NCBI GenBank assembly: GCA_028753945.1
Contig: JAPNXP010000016.1
Coordinates: 2,264,001-2,328,000 of the forward strand
Direction of reading: 5' to 3'
Length of the DNA stretch: 64,000 nt
Origin: Hexactinellida sp. DTS-2022
Taxonomy: Eukaryota; Porifera; Hexactinellida
A model generated the notes under the pieces. It was not told the DNA's origin. It searched no databases and worked only from the letters and a program-made list of their open reading frames with translations. The position numbers and the translations under genes were made by a program. Of the stretch, positions 37,801 through 47,288 are shown piece after piece. Positions within the stretch are counted from its first letter, which is position 1; each line of letters starts with the position of its first letter.

Positions 37801-40800
37801 AAGTATACAAGGGGGATGTAAATGAAACCTTCTTTTGGCTGAAAAGCCAAATTAGAGAGAAAGAAACTCCTGTTTTGAAGTATGACAGAGTTAGTATAGA
37901 TCTGAACAGGTTCTCTCGGAATAGAAGAGACAATCGTCCGAGGATTAGGAAAATGAATTTCAGCACGATAGAAGTGTTCGTTAGGAACGCCAGGCTGGAT
38001 GACATAGCTTACTTGGATATTCACTGTAGCGAACAGACAGATGAGATTAGTCCTCACGTGGAGGATTCCACCGTAGCTCTAGAAGAGATACCCAGCGAAG
38101 ATGAAGCGGAAATAGAACTTTCTAGAACTGTCCCAGATTCCCCTTTGCTAGCCCTGAAGACATTTGCTAAGCTAGGAGATAGCCAGAGATTCCATGGGGC
38201 CTTAGAGCTCGTAGCGGAGGCAAATGAGGAGACACAAGGGTGCAAACTGATTGAAGTATTCCTGTCTCTCCTGGAGACAATGGTTGTTAAGTACTCACAC
38301 AAAACATCCTCGGAGCTGTTGAAAAGCGCGTGTGAGCCGCAGAGCAAGCTATCAGCTGATTGGCCCCCGCTAACCGCAGAGGAACAGCCAGTAGTCACAC
38401 CTGTGTTCTCTGAGACAGCTGACTCTGTCAGAGAGAGAGACGCGAGTCTGGCTAACAAACTAGCGTTTGTAGAGCGAATACTCACCTCGCCTCTGATGGA
38501 GATCTCTAATGCAAAAGCTATGCTACTCGTCTACTGTAATCTCAGCAGACTACATTTATACCAGCTAATCAAAGAGCATATTGCTAAGTCAATAGACCAG
38601 ATAAAGATATCAACTATTGCGGAATATTTCGAGTGTGTATTCAACTGGGAATGGTGGTCCTTCCTTCCTCTGTCCGTATCCTGTCAGCTGTCCAACAGGC
38701 TATATCTCCTAGCTCTGCAATTAGAATCTGTAAAGAGCTCTGATACAGTAGATACAGTAGATACAGTAGATACTACAGTGCTAGCTAGCTTAGCTGATCT
38801 AGCTATCTCTAATGATGAGCCCCCTCCTATCGACCAGTCTCAACTTAACCACTACAAGTGCTACTATGCTCACCTTATGCACAAACACCTGTTGATAGAG
38901 GCTCCGAGTAATACGGACACGGACAAGATTGTGAGTCTACTCAGAGTAAAACCCTCTCAGAAAGAGACACCTGTTAATGAGCACACCAGTAGTGACGAGG
39001 AATCAGATGTACCTACACAGGTTAAGAAGAAGAAGAATAAAACCTGGAAAGCTTGTTTCTCTCGAACAGAATCTGTTAAGTCGAGTGAGTTCTCTCTCGG
39101 CGCTTATGTTAAGATACGATTTATGCCAACAGCTGACTCCTGCCACTCCCAGGAGCCCATAGCCCTCGGCTGCATCTCTTTCTCATCGAACAGTCCCGTT
39201 AGTATTGTCGTGGACATCCCGGAGCCGGTGCCCAGCTGTATAAAGAGATCAGCTGTTCTTGAGAAGGGCTACTGGTCCCTCTCGCTTGTGGGAAACGTAA
39301 CTAGTCTCAAGAGGTCCCGCAAAGCGCTGGAGACGCTAGGCGCACCAGGAATAGCCTCCGTACTCGTAGCTCCGGAGGGATTCCCACCTCAGATAGAGAA
39401 ACAGAAATGCGAGATTGATTTCTCAGCCAAATCCCCCGAGCCTGTTGGCGAGACGGAATTAATACCGAATCCTTACGAACAACATAGTGAGTGTAGGGCG
39501 TGTGATAGCAGAGCTAGCTTCAATCAGAGCCAGGAAAATGCGATACACGCTGCTCTTAAACAGAGATTGACTCTGATACACGGACCACCGGGTACTGGCA
39601 AGACATTCGTCGCAGCAGAAATTGTGCACCAAATGTGTCACATTATGAGACAGGCAAAAGAGACAGGGGATAAACTCAAGATATTAGTCGCGGCCGAAAC
39701 AAATAACGCAGTTGACAACTTAACACGTAAGCTGCTGGATCTGGATATGCTCGTGCTTAGAGTCGGAAAGAAGAATGCCATTTCTAAAGACCTGCATGTA
39801 CACTCGTTAGAACATCAGGTAGAGATGAAGCGGGTAGAGCAGCTTGAGAGGAAGAAAGGACTTTTCCAATCTGCCAAGCTTAAAAAGGAAATACTTAACT
39901 CTGCTGAAATTATAGCAGCAACTTGTACAGGCGCTGGGGATAATGATCTGAGGACTTTCAAATTCCCTTTTATACTAATCGACGAGGCCACTCAAGCTAT
40001 AGAACCAGTTTCGCTGATATCCATAGTCAAATCCTGTCAGAAACTGGTCCTAATAGGCGACCCGGAGCAACTTGCCCCTACAATAACAGAGGAAAACTTT
40101 CCAACAGAGGAAGGAGTGCCTCCTCTTAAAGACGCCCTTTGCACCACTCTGTTCCACAGACTGCACACTAAGGTAGAGCCGATATTCCTAAACGAGCAAC
40201 ACCGCATGCACCCTGCTATAGCCGACTTTCCTTCTAGAATATTCTACGCCGGGAAACTAAGAACAGCTGTTAAGGCTGAGGATAGAATACCACCGGAAGT
40301 AGAATTCATAAATAAAGATAATCCTATAACTTTTATAAATGTTGATCATAAAGAATTCCGAGTTGGAACTTCTAGAAATAACCCCGGGGAGGCTGACATA
40401 GTTGTCGAGGTAGTGAAACAGCTGATCGCTACTAGTGAGTACAAGGTGTCAGATATCGGTATAATCACACCGTACGCGGCACAAGCTAAGTGTATAAAAT
40501 ACAGCTTAGGAAATATCAAGGTAGATGTTCATTCCATTGATAGTTTCCAAGGTAGGGAAAAGGAAATAATCGTATTCAGTACAGTCAGAAATAGTGAGGA
40601 AGGCGAATTCGCCTTTTTAAAGGACAAATGTAGAATAAACGTTTTGCTAACCCGAGCCAAGCGAGCTCTGATAGGTGTTGGCAACCAAGATACTCTTAGG
40701 AATTCTGATATCTGGACTGAATGGGTATTCACTTGTCCTAACTTGCTTAGTGAAACTGAATTTAACGATAAAATCCGTTCTAAAGAAGTGAGGAGTGAGA

Positions 40801-41183
40801 GTAGACAGGGCAGAGAGAATGGACACAGAGATAGGGAGCAATCGTACAGACACTCTGATAGGGGGCAAACTTATAACCTTAATTATGCACAGAAGAAGAA
40901 ATCACAAAGAGATAGGAAGTATCGTAGTACGGACTCTACGAATACCAACCATAATAACGAGCCTATCGAGACTAGAAATGAGGGAGTAAACAACAATAAC
41001 GAGCCTAATGAGAAAGGAAATGAGGTTGTAAACAACAATAACGAGCCTATCGAGAAGGGAAATGAGGTTGTAAACAACAATAACGAGCCTAATGAGAAAG
41101 GAAATGAGGTTGTAAACAACAATAACGAGCCTAATGAGAAAGGAAATGAGGGTGATAACAGTGATTGGAATTGGAGTCAATAA
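34848..41183 (+). CDS. NTPase - RNA-dependent RNA polymerase - SF1 helicase fusion, intronless, ~2111 aa
   Basis: The frame is one uninterrupted exon. Residues 1-195 form a P-loop NTPase/kinase domain of NadR/AAA_28 type: Walker A GASSVGKTT (8-16), then FISDRGPDPLVY. Residues about 250-800 form a cellular (QDE-1/RDR/EGO-1-type) RdRP: PDLEENGYNYTDGCGNIG, FQIRFQGSKGVV, LRDSMRKF, AKNPCYFLGDIRVL and the catalytic GSDLDGDEYFV, with Asp 643/645/647. After a long helical linker, residues about 1555-1965 form a UPF1/ZNFX1-type SF1 helicase: GPPGTGKT (1579-1586), DEATQ (1712), GDPEQLAP, EQHRMHP, TPYAAQ, DSFQGREKEI and LLTRAK. The tail is charged and ends in five copies of a 14-residue NNNNEPNEKGNEVV unit (about 40948-41157). 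I start at the ATG at 34848, where 'tatag' just upstream could also be a splice acceptor for an untranslated exon. Every core motif is intact. Role inferred: amplification of small-RNA triggers. Confidence 0.93.
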   Translation: MARIILCGASSVGKTTLSNDWCSRHRDYTQIQEVARDVMREIGITREDMRESIQTDRKVFFQLQECIFREQNKRETELAKSRFISDRGPDPLVYTFQQDEQVAYEMYEQESVKACFSLYRRSLVILLCPLDSCTDDGVRLVQSRSEQESFTLALRHVLLQCNVPYMVIEEKDRWLRLDILNKAVQGHFIMGVEHFCNSLNLSFYLDRELDKNEFFDPPNLPMPKPVKKAMVRTFEISDNEILLTRKNMDEYQQTNRMVDRYGEDEFVLIQFHRKLSDQLITRALNTGVWVNGEEYQFFGCSSSGLKERKCYLLRGGVGRVVSVLRECGDFERINKVSTRHKRIGLLFSAAVKTTVIPGTVEEIPDLEENGYNYTDGCGNIGLSLAKKLAEESYGCVISPEDGIPSVFQIRFQGSKGVVIKDPTLEENTIQLRDSMRKFLPGTNPFEEIWVCKSSRPNSYGSLNKQYLMLLSGLGISDEIFLEKQQDYFKALENMLVKPEFAIKLLNWQNCPDLSASVAACKSSEEFKENTAVQNKLRFIRYKMVEKLEKLSIPIIKSRTVFGVCDPLALMEYGECFLRYSFNGAPHTLEAGTLVVVAKNPCYFLGDIRVLTTVDHPELNHLVDCIVYPVKGKRPHSTEIAGSDLDGDEYFVCWDEKLIPDHIEDPYSFPSTEAHACGDVTREMMLDYFSSFVNSVGKIATYFQHWADTIGPGCKKCNDLGAWFSRSVDAAKTGDVVHIPSYLVPPRSVDTSPSQDMADKVWVTMLKLAKEKREELNEELTDIALSDGESIFWISEEFIRDLLENTDRGMSEYKAFCLLYKWCDVQTLTETERRDKLIELSDYINFGMLTMKERLEAIQLGVPTARVINALNKSKLLDKNMLRHFSLDLPSCGWKFYFRERSADFNWSNLSRAIRGYTESLLVLQLRDGPIEYRLAFHFSGDFEEGETLVPAGSLTCYLFSPQFGYRLRYVNDCEYNLNLTRDVIQVYKGDVNETFFWLKSQIREKETPVLKYDRVSIDLNRFSRNRRDNRPRIRKMNFSTIEVFVRNARLDDIAYLDIHCSEQTDEISPHVEDSTVALEEIPSEDEAEIELSRTVPDSPLLALKTFAKLGDSQRFHGALELVAEANEETQGCKLIEVFLSLLETMVVKYSHKTSSELLKSACEPQSKLSADWPPLTAEEQPVVTPVFSETADSVRERDASLANKLAFVERILTSPLMEISNAKAMLLVYCNLSRLHLYQLIKEHIAKSIDQIKISTIAEYFECVFNWEWWSFLPLSVSCQLSNRLYLLALQLESVKSSDTVDTVDTVDTTVLASLADLAISNDEPPPIDQSQLNHYKCYYAHLMHKHLLIEAPSNTDTDKIVSLLRVKPSQKETPVNEHTSSDEESDVPTQVKKKKNKTWKACFSRTESVKSSEFSLGAYVKIRFMPTADSCHSQEPIALGCISFSSNSPVSIVVDIPEPVPSCIKRSAVLEKGYWSLSLVGNVTSLKRSRKALETLGAPGIASVLVAPEGFPPQIEKQKCEIDFSAKSPEPVGETELIPNPYEQHSECRACDSRASFNQSQENAIHAALKQRLTLIHGPPGTGKTFVAAEIVHQMCHIMRQAKETGDKLKILVAAETNNAVDNLTRKLLDLDMLVLRVGKKNAISKDLHVHSLEHQVEMKRVEQLERKKGLFQSAKLKKEILNSAEIIAATCTGAGDNDLRTFKFPFILIDEATQAIEPVSLISIVKSCQKLVLIGDPEQLAPTITEENFPTEEGVPPLKDALCTTLFHRLHTKVEPIFLNEQHRMHPAIADFPSRIFYAGKLRTAVKAEDRIPPEVEFINKDNPITFINVDHKEFRVGTSRNNPGEADIVVEVVKQLIATSEYKVSDIGIITPYAAQAKCIKYSLGNIKVDVHSIDSFQGREKEIIVFSTVRNSEEGEFAFLKDKCRINVLLTRAKRALIGVGNQDTLRNSDIWTEWVFTCPNLLSETEFNDKIRSKEVRSESRQGRENGHRDREQSYRHSDRGQTYNLNYAQKKKSQRDRKYRSTDSTNTNHNNEPIETRNEGVNNNNEPNEKGNEVVNNNNEPIEKGNEVVNNNNEPNEKGNEVVNNNNEPNEKGNEGDNSDWNWSQ
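38743..38775 (+). repeat. Short in-frame GATACAGTA repeat inside the RdRP fusion gene
   Basis: Three to four copies of a 9-base unit encode DTVDTVDTVDT in the linker between polymerase and helicase. Confidence 0.8.
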
Positions 41184-41438
41184 TTTATTGGTACAATATG
41201 TACAACTATTTATCTTTTTATTTTTTTGAACTGTAATAATAGGATTTACTTTTTGAGAGAAACTTTGTGTCTATAATTCTATTTGTATTTTTGAAACTTT
41301 CGCTATGGACCAGTCAGTTCTTTCCAAGTTGACCTCTAGGGGTCTAGGTTCACTTTGAATTTTCATGGTTTTTCATGAAAATATGTATAATAAGTAAACA
41401 AGTTCCCTGATTACGAATTTAATCTTTCCGAGATATAT

Positions 41439-41543
41439 ACAGTCGACTCCGCTTAATAGAGTCACCTCGGGACCAGGTCGCTTTGACCCGATTAAGCGGA
41501 GAAATCTATTAACCGGTGGCTCTATTAAGCGGAGTCGACTGTA
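41439..41543. mobile_element. Family I MITE, short form
   Basis: acagtcgactccgcttaata and ttaagcggagtcgactgta are near-perfect inverted ends about 105 bases apart. The rest of 41184-41673 shows no gene. Confidence 0.8.
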
Positions 41544-41673
41544 TACTTCTATCATGTTCTATGTATAATTATTGTTCATAAACTAAATAAACAAATTGGT
41601 GAATATTATATTAACTTAGTGAACAGCATTTAACAAATACCTACGCTGTTACTAATCCAAACAATTATGAAAG

Positions 41674-42630
41674 TCATTTTTCCTTATTTTGACAGTTATT
41701 CTCGAATGTTTTTTTCAGTTCGCTAACCTTGCTTCTTTCTTGCTTTGCTTTGGAAATTGGGTTTTGTATCACAGTTTGCAGGCGGGCATAATCCAGAGAG
41801 TAGCCCAAATTACTTAGTTTTATGTCCTCAGCTGATAGAAACATAACGTCTCTCTGTTTCGGATCGTGATCTTGTATTGGCTCTCTGTAAGAATTTTCGT
41901 CCGATCTAGTTCCCATAACTGGCGATTGTGGCAAACTCCTGGATTGCTGTGTGACGTATGCTCTGCTAGGTAACTTCAGACGAGAGCTCCCAATCATTGG
42001 GTACATAGATTGGTTAGGATAAGTAGGAAACATGCCCGCTTGATTGTGAGTGTAGTATTGAGAATGGTCTGTTGTTTGTATTGAATTTGTGCTGTGCGTC
42101 TTTTTAATCTGAACCTCGTCAAAAGAGAAATTATCTTCGCTTACAGGCGTTGCTTCGCTGTCGAGATAGTTTGAGCCGAAACCACTTGTGAACGAGTTGG
42201 AGTAAGAACGTGATGATGAGACAGGTTCTTTACAAGTATCTAAATCCGGTATTTTGTATGCTACACGAGCTATTTGAGTGTCAGATTCTATTTCAAATAG
42301 TCGAACTGATTCGTTCCAAACTATTTCTATGTGAGGCTTAGTCTCTAAACTTAGTTGTATTTCCACTTCAAAAGAATCCAAAATTCTCCGTCTTGAGGGA
42401 GATACAAAGCTGTCTGCGGGAATTTCTTGTACAACCATTTGTCTCACTTTTTTTAGCTTCAAAATATCTTTTCTCCATTCCCTCTGTAGCTGTTCTATTT
42501 CTCCATATAATTTATCGCGAATTTCGCGTAGTACTTTTTCGAAATGTATGAAATTATTCTTAATTTCCTCCTTTACAATATTGAAAGGACAGTACTCGTT
42601 ACCTATCTCACATTGCATTTTTATCCACAA
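41674..42630 (-). CDS. Coiled-coil protein of unknown function, 318 aa
   Basis: Intronless frame; start at 42630, or the second Met at 42618. Residues about 15-75 are a strong coiled coil (LREIRDKLYGEIEQLQREWR). Next comes a short segment (IEIVWNESVRLFEIESDTQI) that, like KLKWSNGSTRIINNFDLI in the 53006-63928 array, pairs a tryptophan strand with an acidic one. Residues 130-250 are Ser/Tyr/Pro-rich and probably disordered. There is no NHL propeller, RING or B-box. I do not recognise the family. Layout suggests a distant propeller-less relative of the coiled-coil/NHL proteins here, but that similarity is weak. Confidence 0.65.
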   Translation of the reverse strand: MWIKMQCEIGNEYCPFNIVKEEIKNNFIHFEKVLREIRDKLYGEIEQLQREWRKDILKLKKVRQMVVQEIPADSFVSPSRRRILDSFEVEIQLSLETKPHIEIVWNESVRLFEIESDTQIARVAYKIPDLDTCKEPVSSSRSYSNSFTSGFGSNYLDSEATPVSEDNFSFDEVQIKKTHSTNSIQTTDHSQYYTHNQAGMFPTYPNQSMYPMIGSSRLKLPSRAYVTQQSRSLPQSPVMGTRSDENSYREPIQDHDPKQRDVMFLSAEDIKLSNLGYSLDYARLQTVIQNPISKAKQERSKVSELKKTFENNCQNKEK

Positions 42631-44510
42631 AAATCTAAGATAATTTGAAATGCATAAATTGACCTTTATATATTATTCAACAAGCTCAAAATCTTATCTG
42701 TGTAATATGTAATATAATACCAATTCTAGTGCAACGTAGTATTACAAATACGTCCGCCCTAGCTATCTAAGTAGATGTTATTCAATTTTATCTCCTAATT
42801 TAGAGTTATTAACGTTTAGATAGAATTTAGTGCAATATTATTCAATTATTTGATCTTTTTCGAAATAGTTTGATTTTAAAGAGTTTTAGAAGGGGCAGCT
42901 TGCGCTCCAAATATTTGATTCGATTTGAGAGATAAGAAGCTAGAATATTATCCAACTCAGAACAGTTAAATTGCATAAAGAACGGACAGTCTAATAATAA
43001 TTACATTATCTGAACAGATTTATTTGTATAAAGAAAGCCTTCCAGATTTATATTCCTTATTTCTGATTATAATCAGAAAAATATATCTCATGTGAGTTTC
43101 TAGACTCTATTAATCTGGTTTGTACATATTTTGTATACATATGTATTTATATTTATATTCTCATTAGGGACAACATTATTTCTACTATACTAACTTCCCA
43201 GATGGTTTAACGAAACACCTTACAACAAGTTGATCATGTTTTTATCATTATTTTCTAAAAATTATTATATTTTATCTTCTATCAACTAATTACGTATGTT
43301 GTAATTCTATTATTTAATTAAATTTATTGTATACGATGGCAATGTTAAATGCGGTTTCTATTCCCCCATCACTTTAATATAAACTGGACAAACAAACACA
43401 CAAATAGATTCAATTGGGATCATATTTTGAACTTTAAATCCTTTCATTTCCTTATTTATTTGTGTTAGTTTATTAGCTTACAGGGCTCTCATACCCTTCA
43501 TATATACGATACTATTATAATACAGTTATAATACAGTATTCCTGTGCTACTTTGTACAGACTATACTGTTCCAACCAACTCAACTACTCACTCACTCCTA
43601 ACTCTCTTCTTACTCATTCTTCTATTTATATTTGTGGTAGGTTATACTGTTAATTACAGTAAACTCCGCTTAATAGAGCCCTCGGTTAATCGGTTTCTCC
43701 GCTTAATCGGGTCAAAATTTCACAGGATTTATAGGACAGAATTACAGTTTGGCTTACAATATTTTCGTTAATCGGTTTCTCCGCTTAATCGGGTCAAAGT
43801 AACCTGGTCCCGAGGTGGCTCTATTAAGCGATTCGTCATTTAATTATGAGCAACTCAATAATATTTCTTATCTATCCATTGCACCATCGCTATTCTATTA
43901 TTAGAAACATTATAAGCTAATCATTCTAAATATAGCACTATCTTATTTGGTTTGAGATATAAATACTAGTTTTTCTATTGAATAAATTAATATTTTCCCC
44001 TTCTCAAAGAAGAAAATAGTTAGAATAAAACCTCGTTAGTACACCAAGGGGCCGTCAAATGTGTACTTATCCGGAATTCGTATTAACCGGTGTCATTTGT
44101 ATCGAAAAGGCTTTGAAGGGGACTTAAATAGTTACTAAATAATATTATTAACCAGCAATCCGTATTAACCGTGTTCGTAGTAGCGAGGTTTTACTATATA
44201 CCATTTATTGGTACGTAGTAAATAAATATGTAAATTGATACAGTCAGGTCTGCTTAATATGAAAATTTTTTGTACTTTGAACGTTCATAACAAAAGAACT
44301 GACTGTATTTCCTTTTGTATTATCTGTTATTGTTTCATTTAAATTATTTATTTATTTATTATCTGCAGACTTTTGCTCAGAATGGCTTTCTAACTCATCA
44401 ATGTTTCTTTTCTATTCAATGCCCACTGATAAACAATACACTTTCCTAACAAAAGATTGTACTCACCGCATCTCACTCACTCGAGACAAATATAATCACA
44501 AATACCACAA
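42631..44510. other. Long gene-poor interval
   Basis: About 1.9 kb, AT-rich. 43656-43835 is a family I MITE (right end partly lost). 43914-44020 is the second copy of repeat P. 44022-44199 is a family A MITE, and 44240-44308 a short family H remnant (acagtcaggtctgcttaata to 'aactgactgta'). 42631-43655 holds nothing I recognise. Confidence 0.6.
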
Positions 44511-47012
44511 ATGTCGCAGAAGGCAAAACAGGTGACATCCCGCGGTTCGGAGGAGCCGCTAGCCAGGTTCAACATGTCCGGACAGAAGGGACGCAGAGTT
44601 AAACTCGACGCTTCCTATCTCCTCAACTTCACAACGGACTCGGGTAGAGAGCACGGACAGTATAGCGCTAATAGCCGCGCTAGGAGGAGCAGTGCCTACA
44701 CAAGAGGATACACCAAGGAGCACTATCTGCTCAGTAACGCCCAGTTCGTAGTGGACCAGGGACTCGACTGGGAGGGTACGTAATACGTATAGCCAACTAT
44801 GTAAATATTATATGAGAATGCTGTCTAGCTCTAGCTAGGGGAATAAAACCTTGTATACTCCTAACCGACATTTCGCTCTATCTGTATTCCTATTAACAAG
44901 AGTCTACAAGATAAATTTCCCATATGTAATTCTACATATATTTCCCTTATGTAACACTATATACGTATATTCCCATATGTAATACAGTGGAAGCCGCTTA
45001 ATCGGGACGCCTCGGGAGTAGGAATTTAGTCCCGTTTACCCGGTTCTCCCGATTAACCGATATACTTTATACTATTTGATACGAATTGGTTTCCAAAGCC
45101 TCGTCCCGAATAACCGAATTTCCCGATTAACCGTCTCCCGATTAAGCGGCTTCCACTGTACCTACTACATTTATTCCCATATGTAATACTATATATTTCC
45201 CATTACTTATATTCCTATATGTAACTCTACGTACATATATATTCCTATATGTTACACTATGTTTTCTATACGTTACGCTATATATTTATCTATGTAATTA
45301 CCACTATATAGTAATACGTATATATTTCCCATATGTAATACTATATATTTCTCTATGTAACACTATACACGTATACAGGTAAACCTCCCAAAGCGGCACA
45401 AAATCATTCTCCCGATGGGTGCCGCTTTGGGAGGTTTACCTGTATTCCCATATGTAACACTACATATATTCGCTAAGTAACACTACATATATATTTCCTT
45501 ATATAATATTACTTCCCAGGCTACCTCTCGGACCCGGACCGGATGCTCCCGTGGGACCTCATCCGCCAGGTGCGTCTCCTCTCGCCCTGCCCCCCCAGCT
45601 GTCCCATCTGTCTCTCCCGCCCCGAGGCTGCCCGCGTCACCAGATGCGGTCACGCCTACTGTCTGCCCTGTCTGCTGCACCTCTTCTCCCTGGCGCAGGG
45701 CCGCTGGGACCCCTGTCCCGTATGCGGAGATATGATCCGACTCTCGGACGCTAAGCCGGCCGTGTCTCTACAGCACCGGGTCTGTGGGACAGGGGACAGA
45801 GTCAGTCTGGTTAAGGTAGGGAGGCCCGCGCTCTTTAGCTACCCGCTCCCCTGCTGTCTGGGCAGAGAGGATAAACAGCTGTTAAGCAGTAGTGATAAGG
45901 GAGCCCAGTTCTGTAAACTGCTCGCAAGCGACGCACAGTTCGGTAGACAGCTGCTCCTTAGGGACAAGAGAGAGCTCCTAAGCGCGATGCGCAATCCCCT
46001 GTCAGACCTAGTGTTCGTACAGAGTGCATTGGATGTTATAGAGGGGGAATTGGGAGATACGCATGATAGCAAGGTTGATACTGGTGCAGCTACAAATGAG
46101 TGTGTTGACCACTCACAGGATAATCTGCTATTCGAGCTTAACTACGTCGAGGAATTCGCGGATATTGACACATCAGATGACATTCCATTGACCCCCAAGC
46201 GTAGCCTAGAAGACTGCATCTACCACTACCAGCTCTCGGACGGACAGTACGCGTTTATGGATCCGCTGAACACCGCTATGCTACGCGCCGAGTTCGGAAC
46301 TCTGGCCAGGAGTCCGCTTAGCATACACGGGCGTATTGTGAGCATTACGCATCTTGTGGTTAGTGAGGCACTCAGACACAAGTATAAATGGCTGTCACAT
46401 CTCCCGTTAATGTGCGAGCTCCAGTTCTTAGAGGTTAACCTGCAGCCGCCTCTTATATCTAACCGCGTAATGGACATGTTCCAGGAAACCGTCGATAAGC
46501 GCAGAACAAACCGACAGGCGAAACAGAGACAGGAGGATGTATCGGACAGGAAGGCCGCTGCTTATTGGAACAAGACTTATCCCAGTTTGCTGTGCGAAAC
46601 AAGAGAGGAGCTCCCCGACCTCTCAGTCGACAGCTTTACCCCCCTTCCCTCCCTTAACACCTCTGTAACAGAGCTTAACTCTGTTCCTCTCTCCTCAAGC
46701 TTTGCACAGGCTCTCTCGCACCAGCATATCCCATCTAGCCCTGTACCTATACCTATTAACGAGACTACCTCTCTTAACGAGACTACTGTACACACAGATA
46801 CACACACAGACTCGGATGAGGAGTTCGCCCCTCCCACTTACAGCGACAGCATGAGTGAGGCAATAGCGACTAAGCTGGACGCGTACACGCGACAGAGAGA
46901 ATTAGAGGCGGTGCCTAAGTCTAAGGTGCCCTGTGGCCCTTCCAGAGGGAAAAGGGGAAAGGGAAAGAAAATAGTTCTATTCTCAACTTACACCGCTAGA
47001 CCGACTAATTAA
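44511..47012 (+). CDS. RNF10: RING finger protein 10, two exons, 585 aa
   Basis: RNF10 ubiquitinates 40S ribosomal proteins uS3 and uS5 during ribosome quality control. Exon 1 is 44511-44775 and exon 2 is 45520-47012, joined in phase 1. N-terminal signatures: RFNMSGQKGRR and HYLLSNAQFVVDQGLDW, matching RNF10's NCQFVV. The C3HC4 RING starts at about residue 116: SCPICLSRPEAARVTRCGHA, YCLPCLLH, CPVCG. After it comes the family's acidic and basic C-terminal half, with YHYQLSDGQYAFMDPLNTAM and LSHLPLMCELQFLEVNLQPP, both typical of RNF10. Length is shorter than human (about 811), mostly by loss of tail. The single intron is filled with TA-rich tandem repeats and two MITEs. Confidence 0.93.
44984..45160. 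mobile_element. MITE family L inside the tandem repeat
   Basis: Long inverted ends acagtggaagccgcttaatc / 'gattaagcggcttccactgt'; inner 'cccgattaaccg' is repeated on both strands. Confidence 0.85.
45374..45444. mobile_element. MITE family B, 71 bp, nearly perfect palindrome
   Basis: tacaggtaaacctcccaaag with its exact inverse at the right. Compare the dimeric copy at 2952-3140. Confidence 0.85.
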
Positions 47013-47288
47013 CTAGCTAGTCTCCTATATAGAAATTGAATGCAGTGTTATTCACAATAGATAATTAGCTTGTCTCTATTTATTTCGTAGGTAGCTTCCA
47101 ATTATGTAGTACAGTCTCCAATGTTTGGAGTTTTATAGACTCAAATGTATTTAGTAGATAATTATTGAATTTGTAGTTTTTATAATCACGTATTATGTAT
47201 TGAATTATAGTTATGAATGAATGCTATAGAAAGTAATACATATATATTTAATTATTATTGTTGCCGTCTCTAACTTTTCTCCGTATCT

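Larger units (their letters stand above)
44920..45515. repeat. Degenerate tandem repeat in the RNF10 intron, split by two MITEs
   Basis: A 20-25 bp unit around 'cccatatgtaatactatata' repeats on both sides of 44984-45160 (MITE family L, acagtggaagccgcttaatc to 'aagcggcttccactgta') and 45374-45444 (family B, tacaggtaaacctcccaaag to its inverse). Confidence 0.8.
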
